DNA of 64,000 nt from Cinnamomum chago (GCA_038049695.1 CP142460.1:26320001-26384000), one strand, 5' to 3'; shown: positions 1-12,370, counted from the first letter of the stretch. Numbers and translations are program-made. The notes: generated by a model from the letters alone, not told the origin.

Positions 1-2102
1 AAGAGGTCCTCGAGTATATCCCATACCCCTTTACGTAGCCCGACCTCTTCCCAAGCACATCAGCAGCAATCTGCTCCTCAGTCATCGGAGTGGTGATAGA
101 GGGCTGCGACTGCTCCTCGGTCCGCTGCACCAAGGCCTCCTGCCATTTAAATCAATAAAGGATTTAGAATACTTCTATGACATTATACAATCAGTACTGA
201 TTTATTAGGAAACGTACATGTCTCTGTTGAGCCACCTCATTTACCCACTCATTACTCTTTCGTTTGTAGTGGGTGTCGCGGAAGAACTGAGTAATGGGCG
301 GCGCTTGACCGGCATTCTGTGTCGCCTAAGATTTGAAATAGCTTTATATTAGATATGAACCCTGATACATATTGATAAATTAATAAACTTAATCAAGTTT
401 CTTCATATGAATATAATCAGTACCATCATAGACATCCTCGAGGCAAATGACCGGGAGCCACTCGTATGATTGTATGGCTGCTGGGCTCGACTCTCTTGAG
501 CTTTCTTTGACTTTGCCTACATAGAAAAACAATAATACAATAGCATGAGTGTATTTAATCGTTACAAATAGAATTACATTGGATTATAATTAAGACATTT
601 AGATAACATCCCCAGGTCACCTTCTAGGCTGGTGATTCCCAGCACTGCGAGATCATCTGCTGCCAGTCAGCTAGAGTACAACCCTCTGCCGGGTGGTCCT
701 GGGGTCGGGGAACCCCCTGCTCCAAGAGGACCTGATAGTGAGTATGCAGCTCATACTTCCAGCCCCTATACAGGATCTCGCACTGGCGGTCAATGTCCGT
801 CCTAAGCTGTATATCACCCTCGTAGTCCCCGATCTCAAAGAGTTGCTGCAATTAGGGGATAGCCATAGTAGTCATTAGTAATAACAAAATATAATCAGAT
901 ATTGTAATGAGGAGCACAACTATAATAACTTTGGTTGATGTTTCTCGTTTCAGTTTACCTTGACTGCAACGATGACGGCAAGCTTGATCCCACTGTCAAG
1001 CTTCTTCCAACCATGAGGCCTGACTGGGGCAACCTCTCTAATGGCTAACCCAAGATGGTTAGCCAGTGATGGGGCATGTTCCCCCTCTGGCCTATGACTG
1101 GAGCTAGGGATCGGGACTGGGATGTTATGACCCAGCTGTCTCCTCAGCTTTGCCGCATTCTTCCCTCGCGTAGCACCCCTGGTACGGCCAAGAGTCTCAG
1201 CCGAGGCTGGGGCTGATGCTGTTAAGACGACAGTGCTAAATGAGTTAGTGAACACAAATGATATTTGAGGTGAACAAATCAGAAGAAAAAAAAGTTATAG
1301 AACACAAATCTAAATATGAGGTGAACCATTCTACACTTTAAAAGGTTTTCCGATTTTCTCACCTACGCTGCTCCCGGTCGTATGATGACTCACGGGAGGC
1401 TGGGACGGCTGGGCCTAGGTCGACGGGGGCTGTGTGGTCAAAGGCTCAATCAGCAGAGGCTGGGAGGCTGCCGATTCAGGGGTGCTCCCTGATCCTCCGG
1501 CCCGTGTAACCTTGAGAGCAGCTTGTGGAGGCTGCGTCGAGGGCTCAGGTCTGCTCTCCACAGGATCTAACCTGACTGCAGCTGCAACCTGCCGAGCACG
1601 TCTCGCCCTATTTTCCCGAGGCATATCTGCAATCTGGCTTAAAGTAAATTGACAAGGAAATTAAATAATTATTAACACAAAAAAATAATATTAGCAAAGT
1701 GAATGTCATCAATTTACATTAAATGGAAATGAAAATCATTTCGAGCCTCAGTGTCACATACAAGTTACTAGTATTTTCAAGTACACGTCATAGACATTAT
1801 AAACGAAAGATTACCTCATCCGATTGAGATCATGAGGTCTCGTCATCTACATCATCATCTTGGGAGGGAATGTAGTTCTCATCCTTGTCATTCCCACTAA
1901 CATTCCTCTTTCCCTGCTCGTTTGTCCCTTTAGCCAAATCGGATATAGTACGTGCAGTCGGAGGGAGCCCTAGAGCCGCTAGTTTTTCATCATTCTTCTT
2001 AATTGTTCTTTTTCTCTTTAATAGATAATTGGATGCTTGCACTTGACGGGACAACTCTCCTGGTTTGACCCATTTTTTCACTCCGTTTGGCATCCTTTGC
2101 AA
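1..2102 (-). CDS. Transposase_24-like (Ptta/En/Spm family) gene of CACTA 1, several exons, partial
   Basis: Exon-sized coding blocks follow each other on the minus strand, separated by AT-rich introns: about 2102-1830 (basic, ends in an acidic stretch DDDVDDE), 1624-1415 (basic start, then Pro/Ser-rich), 1255-950 (a basic TRGATRGK segment, then a conserved HGWKKL), 851-624 (tryptophan-rich, WKYELHTHY), about 520-410 (KSKKAQESRAQQPYNHTSGS), about 325-215 (FFRDTHYKRKSNEWVN) and 142-1 (MTEEQIAADVLGKRSGYVKG). The HTSGS, FR-TH-K and VLG-RSGYV-G motifs are those of the plant Ptta/En/Spm transposase family, the CACTA accessory gene that often follows TnpD. Introns are short and splice-like at the edges. 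The gene runs out of the window, so its C-terminus is unknown. No internal stop was seen in the exon blocks I read. Confidence 0.7.
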
Positions 2103-2203
2103 CTATGATATATAAAGATAAGAATAATGTGTGAAATGTAGAAATGTCTTACTCCATAAATGAACAAATCATAAGAGAATGAGATTGAATACCATGTCAT
2201 TAT

Positions 2204-3099
2204 GTAAGAAAAGATCTTTATTAATTTACTTAATCGTTACATGTGCAAAACCTGAAATTTAATGTCGACCTCGATCTCTTCTAGCATTTCTCTTAATTCC
2301 CTCAAGTCTAGGAAATTAATCTTGAGCTTAGCATGGATTTCTTGTACCGGCCAAGGAGGTGGTAGAGTGCTTATTATTGAACGCACCAGATCTGCAATAT
2401 TCGGTTCAAATCCTCTTCTTTTGAGATCGTAAAACAACTGTTCCTTGTTTAGCAAATGTTCTCTAACAAATATTCCTTCAACCATTTTCTCTCTTCGAAA
2501 CTGTATCCATAAGGGATGAATATATTTTTCAAATGACTGTAATAGGTCGACGAACTCCACTGCATGCCATGGTCGTAAGACTTCAAATATCTTCATTTTT
2601 GCAGCATCCCAAGCCGGTGGCAATGTTTTAGCAATTTTTATCATTATATATCTTTCAGGGATGAAATTGCCACACAGTCTCAGCCACTGAGCCAGTTGTA
2701 TTTTGCGGGAACCATGCTTTACTATTGGAGTTTCATTTTCAAATGGTTTATGTTCAAACTCATTTGTCCATTCCCTAACACGTTGAGAGTCTTTGCCACG
2801 ACAGTATTTGAGAGGTGTATTCATCATGTTCTATGTTAGAGTTGAAAAATTGAATCGTTTCAATTTTAATTTAAAGGAAAGCAACAACGGATAAATCAAA
2901 CATGAACGACATATAACGAGCTAGGTAATAACATGGCACACACCATATAATACTTTTAAAATAAACATAACAAAAATTGTTCATATGCAGGGTAAAATAA
3001 CATGAACGAAAATTCCTTCAACAATCGAATGAAATTAAGCATACTCCATGGAAGAAAAGTTCTTCATTAATTTACTTAATAGTTACATGTGCAAAATCG
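2204..3099. repeat. segment bounded by about 46-bp imperfect direct repeats
   Basis: Positions about 2204-2250 and 3053-3099 share an AT-rich sequence (core ATTAATTTACTTAAT followed by GTTACATGTGCAAAA) in the same orientation with about five differences. The two copies bracket the gag-like ORF. The left copy contains the stop of that ORF; the right copy follows the TnpD stop. Confidence 0.7.
2237..2827 (-). CDS. unrecognised 196-aa ORF with two gag(UBN2)-like modules
   Basis: This open frame lies between TnpD and the Transposase_24-like gene on the same strand. I do not recognise it as a whole. Two segments resemble each other and the copia gag UBN2 pattern: residues about 62-102 (IMIKIAKTLPPAWDAAKMKI, then FVDLLQSFE) and about 146-186 (LVRSIISTLPPPWPVQEIHA, then LREMLEEIE). 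Each has a hydrophobic helix, LPP-W, and a closing acidic helix. This suggests either an internal duplication or a gag-derived domain taken into the CACTA element. No zinc knuckle, protease or other pol motif is present. The 196 codons are uninterrupted although the neighbouring TnpD has stops. Its stop codon lies inside a 46-bp sequence that recurs just after the TnpD stop. Function unknown. Confidence 0.45.
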   Translation of the reverse strand: MMNTPLKYCRGKDSQRVREWTNEFEHKPFENETPIVKHGSRKIQLAQWLRLCGNFIPERYIMIKIAKTLPPAWDAAKMKIFEVLRPWHAVEFVDLLQSFEKYIHPLWIQFRREKMVEGIFVREHLLNKEQLFYDLKRRGFEPNIADLVRSIISTLPPPWPVQEIHAKLKINFLDLRELREMLEEIEVDIKFQVLHM

Positions 3100-3108
3100 A
3101 AGCAAACA

Positions 3109-6100
3109 CTACATGTCATATTCCATGTCATCATCTTCCTGACTATGGCCATCATTCCCTTCATCATCTTCGTATTCCGCAAGCGTTTCATCCTCGTCTT
3201 GGCCATCCTCGTATGCTGACTCATCACTGAGAACGATCTCAGGATCTATATCATCCCTAGAGTATTGGTCACTAGTACCATCGACAAGGACTGGGACAAC
3301 AAATGCCGTTTCGTCCTGCTGAAATGCATCAACCGGCACATCATCATCATCACCGTCGTCATCCCGCTTAGCGGGCACATCCCATACTCCCCGAGTCTTG
3401 ACCCGTTCTACAACACTCTAATTTTTTCCTCTACTGGTGTCATTGACATAGAAGACTTGTTTCACCTGACTTGGTAGGACAAATGGATCATCCTTACACC
3501 AACGACCCGTGATATCAATGCTTGTAAGATGGTCTTCGATGTTTATCTTGTGCTTGGTACTAGTGTTGTACCATTCACATTCAAATAAGACCACCTTACC
3601 CCCGTGCCGATAGGACAATTCCCAGACTTTGCAGATGTAGCCATAGTAGTCATGTTTCACCCCTTCGTATTCCCCTTCCACGACCAAGCCGCTACTCTGG
3701 CTCCTACGACATTTCTCACGGTCTACAGTGTGGTATCGGACGCAATTGCAATCACACCCCTGGTAAAGATTCACTAGGGATCTGGGGCCATTTGCTAATG
3801 ACCACATCTCATCAAGAGCTTCTGGTGACCCTATAGTTCGCAATTGATTCATCTACATAAGCAGATTAAGACAAATGTGTTAGACTAATGTTATTTGAAG
3901 CTTATACTCAAATAACATCAAGCAATTAAAAAGTTCTTCATTTTATGTCTTACACGTTGTTTGAACCATTCTGCAAATTCTTTTCGTTGTATTTGCCCGA
4001 CGTCTCCACCTCTTTCGTCTTGCACTAAATTCTTGTGTTCCCTACTCAAGATAGCTTTTAATGAATCAGTCCGAGACGAGAATGAATAAATGAGTTAACA
4101 AGCAATGCATACATATGGCTAGATTGAAGCACATACTGTAGAACGACTCCACTTCGGGGCAATTATTCAGCACAAACCAATGAGCCATGTCACGCTCCCT
4201 TTGAGAAGGATCATGTGCCCTTTGCATCAGCCCGATGGGACGGACAGTTTGTGTGAAGACCGACATCCCCGCGCCCCGTTCGCCACCATCATCATAACGC
4301 TCTACTCGATCAGTCTGCCTTAAATACATTGAGCAAAAAGTGAGACACTCTTTGACAATGTAAGCCTCGGCGATCGAACCTTCAGGCCGTGCTCTATTGC
4401 GAACGTACCCCTTTAGGGTCTTCAGAAACCTTTAAACAACAAATGATAACTATTACGATTTCCAATGCAAGGCAATTGCACTAATATATAAAAAAAATTC
4501 GATGGTCATCAACTATTACCTTTCAATCAGGTACATCCACCGATATTGCACCGGTCCACCAAGAATGGCCTCGCGTGGCAAGTGAACCGATAGATGAACC
4601 ATCACATCAAAGAAAGCAGGAGGAAAGATCCTCTCAAGCTTGCACAATATTAAAACTATCTGCTCCTCCGATTTTTTCAAATCATCGTGTCTCTGTGTTT
4701 TCGAGCAGAGGTCTTGGAAAAAGCTGCCTAACTCAAACAATGTTGTACAAATATCCTTATTCACAAAGCCACGCATGCCAATAGGAAGGATCCGTTGGAT
4801 AAGGATGTGGCAATCATGGCTCTTTAAACCAGCCAATTTATCATTTTTCGAGGTTACACACCTCGAGAGGTTCGCGGCATAGCCGTCTGGGTATTTGATC
4901 GACTTCAAGAATTCATAAAATCCATCTCTGTCTTTTGGTGCCAGAGTGTAAGAGGCATGCGGCTTCAAACTGGATCCATCGCCCCTCTCCACTAGATGCA
5001 ACTCTGGCCTGATGCCCATATTTTTCAAATCCTTACGCGCTTTCTCGGTGTCCTTGTTTTTGCCCTTTATGCCCAACATTGTTCCAACCAAGGCTACATA
5101 GATGTTCTTCTCAATGTGCATAGGATCAAGGTTGTGTCGGAGTTTTTTGCACTTCCAGTAGGGCCATTCAAATATGATGCTTTTCTTTGTCCAATTCAAC
5201 TCTCCAGAGTCACGCGGTCTTTTGTTATTCTTGCCAAACTTGACCGGATGTAGTTCTTCGAGCTGGTCTAGTACCTTTTGCCCCGGTAGATCCAAAGACC
5301 TCTTTTCACGCTCAGGTTGACCGTTGAAGGCCTTGCTTCTACGCCATTGGTGGTTTACTTCCAAGTATTTTCGATGGCCAATGTACCCAATCTTATCTTT
5401 CAACCTCACCCCTAACGAGGTGTCGTTACACGAGGGGCATGCGTTATAACCTTTTGTACTCCACCCAGACAAGTTACCATACGCAGGAAAGTCATTTATC
5501 GTCCACATCACAGCCGCATGCATTTGAAAGGTTTGTTTAGTGGAGGCATCATAAGTAGATACACCATGATCCCACAACTCCTTCAACTCATCAACCAAGG
5601 GCCTCAGATATACATCGATATCGTTTCCCGGTGAGTTTGGTCCTGGAATAAGTAATGACATCATCATGAATGGCTTCTTCATGCACATCCATGGTGGCAA
5701 ATTATAGGGCATAAGTATGACAGGCCACATGCTATAAGAGGTGCTCATGTTACCAAAAGGATTGAATCAATCAGTGGCTAACCCCAACCTCACATTACGT
5801 GTCTCTTGGGAAAACTCTGGATATCTCTTATCAAATTCTTTCCATTCCACTGAATCAGCCGGATGCCGCGCTATCCCATTGTCAACGCGCTTATCACTAT
5901 GCCATCTCATCTCTGTGGCTGTCTTCCTTGACATATACAATCTGCGTAACCTCGGTGTCAATGGGAAGTAACGGAGCACCTTATGAGGGATCTTCTTTCG
6001 CTTGCCATCATTGATCTTGTACCTAGGCTCTTCACATTCTGGACATTTATCCAATTGAGCATTCTCCTTCCAATACAACACACAATTGTGCTTGCAGGCA

Positions 6101-6708
6101 TCTATGTTCTTGTATCCCATGCCCAAGTCACGTAATAATTTCTTCGCCTCGTAAATTGATGCCGGCACCACATGACCTTCGGGTAAGAAGTCCTTAAAAA
6201 TCTGCAGGACCTTGTCGAACGACTTATTGCTACACCCACTTTCTACCTTCACGTGCAGTATCTTGATGACAAACGATAACAGAGTATCTGAGCTTTTGCA
6301 TCCTGGGTAAAGGCCTCGCTGAGAAGCATTCAACAAATTTTCAAAATCATCCATCTCTTGAGTATCTTCCTCCAAGTAAGTTCCCCTACGATGATCATCT
6401 ATCAACTCATTGTACTCATCTTGATTATCTTTCGATTCATCATCGCTCTCATCCGAATCATCGGGTTGAACTATGGGTTCCCCGTGATATATCCACCGTA
6501 GGTAATGGACCATCATTCCTTTAATGTGCAGATGACTTCTCACGGTTACATAGTCATGCTTCCGATGGTTACAACAATCGTTACACGGGCAATTAATCAA
6601 CACTGCCCCGCCCGAATTCGCCTTTGCAAAATCAATAAATGAGTTTACCCCAGCTATGTACTCCACACTAAATCGGTTCCGATAATGTAATATCCAACTC
6701 CTGTCCAT
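3109..6708 (-). pseudogene. TnpD-type CACTA transposase, two in-frame nonsense codons
   Basis: On the minus strand the frame starts at the ATG at 6708, just inside a splice-acceptor-like site (MDRSWILHYRNRFSVEYIAG, transposase-associated domain with CxxC-like zinc residues NCPCNDCCNHRKHD). It continues through the tnp2 region (RRLYMSRKTATEMRWHSD, then HPADSVEWKEFD and NVRLGLATD) and the transposase core around 5748-4516 (NLPPWMCMKKPFMMMSLLIPG, DIDVYLRPLVDEL, NDFPAYGNLSGW). A DUF4218-like part follows (PIGMRGFVNKD, then QYRWMY). Further exons are about 4434-4135 (KTLKGYVRNRARPEGSIAEA), 4060-3957 and 3852-3109, with a DUF4216-like segment (YYGYICKVWELSYR, VLFECEWYN) and an acidic tail. Two stops lie in the same frame between conserved halves: TGA at 5767-5769 and TAG at 3418-3420. 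The apparent stop at 4516 is intron read-through. The element is therefore probably no longer autonomous. Confidence 0.85.
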
Positions 6709-6724
6709 ATCTGACCAAATCACA

Positions 6725-8600
6725 AGTAATTAGCAATTAGAAATAGAATCCACTCACCTATATTGAATAAATTGAATGTGTTTATGAGGTCCAGCTCATT
6801 GGGCCTGCTTCAATCATCTTTTCCAATGGAGATACATCTTTGTCGTCCATATGCAGAAAGAGGATGGTAATACTTTGGCAAAGCCAGGTATTGCAAGGCA
6901 ATTTAATTTTGGAAACAGGATCAACTTGCCATGGAATAGGTCTATTTGGAATTTCAATTATAAGTAGACCATCGCTTTTTATCTCACTTATGGTGCCTAC
7001 ATTGTGGTGTGAGTTTAGAGTTTGAGACACGATACTCATGAGCTTAAAATATTACCAGCGAACTTGAACCAAAACAAGCGAACGACAATTTCATTCGATA
7101 AAAAGGAGGTCGACAATAGAGGCCCACTATGGAAGTCACATATATTTGAAGTCGATTTTCAAGTATAGGGGATGTTTGAGGTTTCTTCTTATAATAAAAC
7201 CCATAAAAATTTACCTTGTGGGTGGACTTAAATTTTTTATGTTTTTTCTGGGTAACCCATCAAAGGGCCTGTAAAAAAAAATGGCCGACCTATTTCTAAG
7301 GAGTAATGACAGCATTTCCAACCCCTATCCTTTTAAATATAAAGATGATGAATAACTAGAAGACATGAAAAAGGAGACAACGTACTCGCGCAAATGTGCA
7401 ACTTCTACTTGTCGATTTTCGATTTAACAAGATCTTATCTTGTCCACATTTCTAACCGAGAGTCCACGTTATCACATCACATCACATCAACCATCCCATG
7501 CCACTGGTTATTTCTTTAATTGAAATTTAGAAAAGGATCACAGATTCTTCAAATATGATGATATTATTTCATCCCATCTGCATTCACCAATTACATAAAA
7601 TCTTATATAAGCTAATGCAGTCTTTTAATTTAAGGGATGGATTTGTTCTTGATGTCTTGTATTTATATTTACCTTGTGTGTGTTGTGTGGGTTTAATGGA
7701 CGCTACTTAAGGAATTAGTAGATTCGACCTAACACTTTATTTGAGATATCTTCTTCTTAAAAAGGAAAACAGAACAACTTAGTAACAAACTTTTATTCAG
7801 GGATTGCTACTTAGAAAATGCCATGCTTATGGTCAATTAAAAAAAAATCAGAGTCATGAATCAATAATTTGCACATACATGCTTTCTATTTATACAGACT
7901 TAAATGCAATTAACATAAGATTGCAAAATCACAACATACCTTTTGGAGGTCATTGGTTTAAATCCCAAATTCTAAATTGTAAGATACAGGGACTTCAAAG
8001 CATAGTCTAGATTAGGAAAGTGAGTCCCAGGACTTAAATTCACGGGTCGGGTTAGGTTTGGGTTGGTCAGTTGGAGGAGTAATAAGTTGGGTAGGTCTAG
8101 GTGGGCTTTGGGTTGGGTAGGCAGACTGCATGGCATGTTTGACCTCAAGCCAAACCGGCCCATAGCACAAAACAAACCCATAATTTAATCAGGTTGGAAA
8201 TACCTCTCCAGGGTAAGGTTAGAGGATTTACATAATCAGTCAGGTTAGGTTGGCAGGTTGAGTAGCATGTGTGCAGGAGCTGACCTAAGTTTAGCAATGC
8301 GGGTGCAGGGATTTCAGAAACACCTTAAATCGTATCTTAAAAATTTCTCTTTTATTATTTGACCTCTTAACTTGATCATTGCCCGCACCACCCAAATGAA
8401 AATCCTAAGTCCGCCGTTGCATGTGTGACCTCAACCTGAAACTACAACCCAGTGGGCCTGCAAAGGTTTGACATGACTGCTAAAATGAGGCCCACTTGCC
8501 ATACATTTTCAGACTAACGGTTCCTTAAATTTTGTCTTTCCAATGTCAGATTCATAATATCCTCGTTTTCTTAGTTGTCGTAGCCGTTATAATATCATTA
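6725..8600. other. non-coding interval upstream of TnpD and of the nuclease fragment
   Basis: No convincing gene. An 85-aa minus-strand frame (7039-6782) has no recognisable motif. The interval is AT-rich, with a G/T-skewed stretch at about 8030-8300 containing several GGGTTGGGT-type runs. It should hold the junction between CACTA sequence and the captured nuclease promoter region, but I cannot place it. Confidence 0.5.
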
Positions 8601-8612
8601 TTGCAGACCTTC

Positions 8613-8620
8613 TATAAAAA
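8613..8620 (+). promoter_or_regulatory. TATA box of the S1/P1 nuclease fragment
   Basis: TATAAAAA lies 75 bp before the nuclease ATG at 8695, followed by a C/T-rich leader typical of a plant 5' UTR. Its presence shows that a promoter-proximal piece, not only coding exons, is here. Confidence 0.55.
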
Positions 8621-8694
8621 CCAAAAAGCTTGTTCACACTAGAGACAACTTTGATTGCTTCATCATCTTTCTCACTGCCTGTTATATTCATCAT

Positions 8695-11225
8695 ATGGGT
8701 TCTGTTGTGAAGATGGAAAAGATGGCTCTGAACATCCAAGTATCACTTCTCATCACACTAACACTAGCATTCCTGTGTCCAGCCATTCATGGCTGGGGAG
8801 TTGATGGTCATTTCATCATTTGTACAATAGCACAGGTTCCTTAGTTCTATATTCAAATCTCTTGTTTTCCACTGCTCTTCTTTCTGTTCTTGAATTAAAA
8901 ATTCTGGGTTTCATTACCTGAGTCAGATGATCAGATTGTTGTTTTATTTAAGAAGGTTTTTATTTATTTATTTATTTTTTATGGATAGTTTTGATCAGAA
9001 TTTTTAGTTTCTTGTTTTGTTTCAAGAGCCTTTGGTATTTTAGGCAAAGCATTCTCTGCAGAAAACCATCTTTCTGAGAGAGAATGAATTTCCATAGTTT
9101 CAAGTTGGCATTTTCTGGAGATTTTCCCCTCTTATATGAAAGCACTTCCTGCAATTTTAGTGGAAAGTAGATTCAGATCCACAAGGTTGGAAAGCCATTT
9201 ACATCTTGAGTGAGAGGGAGAAAGTAGATACACATTTCACCACAGAAGTGTTTTTCCAACCAAACCATACAAACTTAAACCGTAGAAAATGAAATCTTCA
9301 TTTTCCATTCTCCGAAGAAACCAAAATGACTGGGAAAATAAAACTCTTTGGAAAGCTGGTATTTGTGGCTGTGCTATATACATTTTTCATTGCAGCAGTG
9401 GTTGTTCTAAATAACCCTGTTGTGTGAGTGTGTATGTATTATATTCAAATCACCAGTTCTCTAATCTATTATTTCCTCTTTTTTTCTGTATTCAAATATT
9501 CTAATTAATTTCTTGTTTTTTCCCCTCTTCGGATATTAAATTTTCACATATCATTTTTCCAAAATCTTAATATGTATTATTCTTTATGTATAGCATCGAT
9601 TGAGTGAAGCCGCCAGTGATGCTGTGAAGCAACTTCTTCCAGATAATGGTGAGAATGATCTTCCCAGTCTCTGTTCATGGGCAGACAGAATGAGATTCCG
9701 ATATCACTGGTCAGCTCCCCTTCATTACATCAATACACCAGACTCATGTACCTACCAGTATGCGAGTAAGTTCATGCATACCAGCTCTTATTCTCCGGCA
9801 AGTTACATGATTTTAAGTGCTTATAATATTATGATCCAGGAATCTGCAGTTGGGTAGTATTGAGATTGGTGTTTTGTGTTATATTTACTTCATATGTATC
9901 TTTTAAATCTGTATAAACAATGTGATAGAATATTTACTTACATTTGCATCGAGTCGAGATCATGTAAACCAAGAATATATCCAGGTTTGTTATTTTAAAT
10001 TCATATAAAATATGTTCAATTAATCTTGAGAGTAACTATCAACAGTGACAAAATTAATAGGAATGAAAGCACACTATAAGGAGGCAGTACCATCAAAGTG
10101 GGATTATAGTTTTAATTAATTTTTTTCAAACTACTGAGTGATATTGTGAGTGAAGATTTGCATCACTCAAGGCACGAATTGTATTTGTATATCTAGATAG
10201 TTACCAAACTCATTCACTACGAATTTACAATCACATGGATATGCATTTGCTACTTGGTTATTCATCCTGGTTTTTGGCTACCAAGACGCTTTTTATTTGT
10301 GCATGCAACCACTAAATAGAAGAAACAACATGAACCGAGATAATTGTTCCAATCAAGATTTGTGACATTAGTAAGAGCACCTTTAAGTTCAAGGAAATGG
10401 TTCAAGCATAGGATTGCTGCCCATCACAAAATGATACATACTTGGAGTTCTAACAGTGAAGTTACTCCCCTAACACTATAATTTATCAAAATGGGCCACT
10501 GTTGTCCAAAGCTTGAGCAATTGCCGTGGGTCCTCATTAGAGATGCTGAAGCCACAAGAATATATACTTTGATTGGTTGAAAACAATGTTTTAAACTGTT
10601 AAGAGGCGTGAGGCGAAGTGTTCCAATTTCCTAAAGAGTAGAGCACTAAGCCTTGGACTCATAAGCACACATTTTTCAGAAATAAATGATTGCATTAAAA
10701 AAGAATATATTAATAAGAATAGAAAACAGTAACAGTTTCATTGTTTTTAAGCATTTTAACTAGTTAACTAGATTTGAATTAGTTTACATCTAGATAGTAC
10801 AGTATAAAGAGGAGATTTTCAAGTTCTTAAAACTACAAACTGCCCTCGCCTTTTTCTTACAGACAAGATGTGTTGGTGGGGCGCATACCCTCTGCTAATA
10901 TGGCACATGACTAAAGTGCACACTTCATTTAGGTTGTATGCCTCAAATATGCCCCACGCAAGGATGCATCCTAAATCCAAACCACATCTTAAACTTGAGC
11001 CACAAGGCCTTTTGGGAATAAAGGACCAGAGGAACATCAAAGAATAAGCCCCAGGTTCTTCTGAAAACACTGTTCGAAAAATACATTCTGAATATTTTGA
11101 TTATGATGTCAATGCAGGAGACTGCAAGGATGAGAGTGGAGAAAAAGGTTTTTGTGTTGCTGGTGCAATCAACAATTACACCAATCAACTTCTCACCTAC
11201 GGAAATTCATCTTCCACCAACCAAT
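8695..11225 (+). pseudogene. S1/P1-type bifunctional nuclease gene, first three exons only
   Basis: Exon 1 is 8695-8835 and encodes a signal peptide followed by WGVDGHFIICTIAQ. Exon 2 is 9594-9765 (RLSEAASDAVKQLLP, CSWADRMRFRYHWSAPLHYI). Exon 3 is 11118-11225 (RDCKDESGEKGFCVAGAINN, YTNQLLTYG). All junctions have AG/GT signals and the phases join without a break. The family cleaves single-stranded DNA/RNA using a three-zinc site and is secreted or vacuolar, acting in senescence and cell death. Early metal ligands are visible: mature N-terminal Trp, His of DGH, Asp of WAD and His of LHYINTPD. The later ligands (the HF-GD-HQPLH region and after) are not found anywhere downstream in the window, so roughly the second half is missing. 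It lies antisense to the CACTA transposase and inside the CACTA span, which suggests capture. The alternative is a host gene broken by insertion. Confidence 0.8.
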
Positions 11226-11754
11226 GTAAGATGCCTTTCAACTCTTTTCTGCTTTATAGTTGTTGTCTTAACATGGATTTTCTTGTCTTTTCCTTTCTTT
11301 GCATGTTGATGTCTCTAAGTCATAATAATTCCATAATCCTTACAAATCATTCATATATGTTTCAGAATTTTAGAAAAAAAGACAGTAATTTACTAAGGGG
11401 TGTTCTGTGCAACAGTGAAAGTAGTTTGAATAGTTGCATAGAATGAAGGGCTTTATTTACCCAATCTCAAAACTAACCCAATCATTAAAAAAAATAAAAA
11501 CAGAAACAGAACCCTGGTGTAAATGCATAGCAGAATTCACAGCAGTTGGATGGATTAAAATTTACAATCCATTTGATTTGGGGTACCTCAATCAAGAGTG
11601 GTATGGCGATGGCGATGGTGTCCTATAGACTCGTCCGATTTCTTCTCTTCTTCTTCTTCGTTTTCTTCCCCTCGTTTTCTTCTTTCCTTTCAATCGACTT
11701 AGGGCTTTCCTCCCCGTAGAGACAGAAATGGCAGAGATCTCCGAGCAGTGGTAG
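11226..11754. other. remnant of nuclease intron 3 and CACTA leader, no gene
   Basis: A good splice donor (GTAAGATG) opens at 11226 but no matching fourth exon follows. The sequence becomes C/T-rich on the plus strand after about 11640, then passes into the GA tract. The border between captured intron and CACTA leader probably lies here. Confidence 0.4.
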
Positions 11755-11879
11755 CCGCGAGAGAGAAAGACAAATTGAAGCGTCGAGAGAGCGAGAGCGA
11801 GGGAGAGAGAGACAGAGCAGAGTGAGAGAGAGCGAGCGAGAGAGAGAGAGAGAGCAGAGCAGAGCGAGAGAGAGCGAGC

Positions 11880-11910
<31 letters not shown>

Positions 11911-12370
11911 CAGATCGAGAGCGAGAGAGAGAGATAATGTGTAGATCGAGAGAGCGAGAGCGATAGAGAGAGAGAGAGAGAGCAAAGCGAGAGAGAGAGA
12001 GAGCAGAGCGAGAAAGAGCGAGAGAGAGACAGAGCAGATCGAGAGCGAGAGAGAGAGAGAGATAATGTGCAGATCGAGAGAGCGAGAGCGATAGAGAGAG
12101 AGAGAGAGATAGAGCAAAGCGAGAGAGAGAGAGAGAGAGTAGAGCGAGAAAGAGCGAGCGAGAGAGAGAGAGAGAGACAGAGACAGAGCAGAGCGAGAGA
12201 GAGCAGAGGGCTCCACCGACAGAGAGCAAGCGAGAGAGAGAGTGAGAGAGAGACAGAGCAGAGAGATCGAGTGAGGGAGTGAGAGTGGGCGAGTGAGAGA
12301 GAGACAACGCAGAGAGATCGAGTGAGGGAGCGAGAGTGAACGAGTGAGAGACAGCAGAGAGAGAGGAGGG
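11755..12370. repeat. GA/CT-rich low-complexity tract
   Basis: About 600 bp of imperfect (GA)n with interspersed GAGCGA, and a longer unit (GATAATGTG followed by AGATCGAGAGAGCGAGAG) occurring at about 11933 and 12061. On the minus strand it is CT-rich and is followed by AAACCCTA-like text, resembling the 5' UTR/promoter leader of the CACTA transcript. Open frames here are Ser-Leu-Ser-Leu artefacts of the repeat. Confidence 0.9.

Noticed and set aside
624..878. Plus-strand frame opposite a CACTA exon
   Set aside because: Shadow of the minus-strand Transposase_24-like exon at 851-624.
4066..4516. Stop codon at 4516 as a third TnpD nonsense mutation
   Set aside because: It falls just past a donor-like site; the next exon continues the conserved protein, so it is intronic.
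8695..11225. An intact nuclease gene
   Set aside because: Only about half of the protein is encoded; the later zinc ligands are not found downstream.
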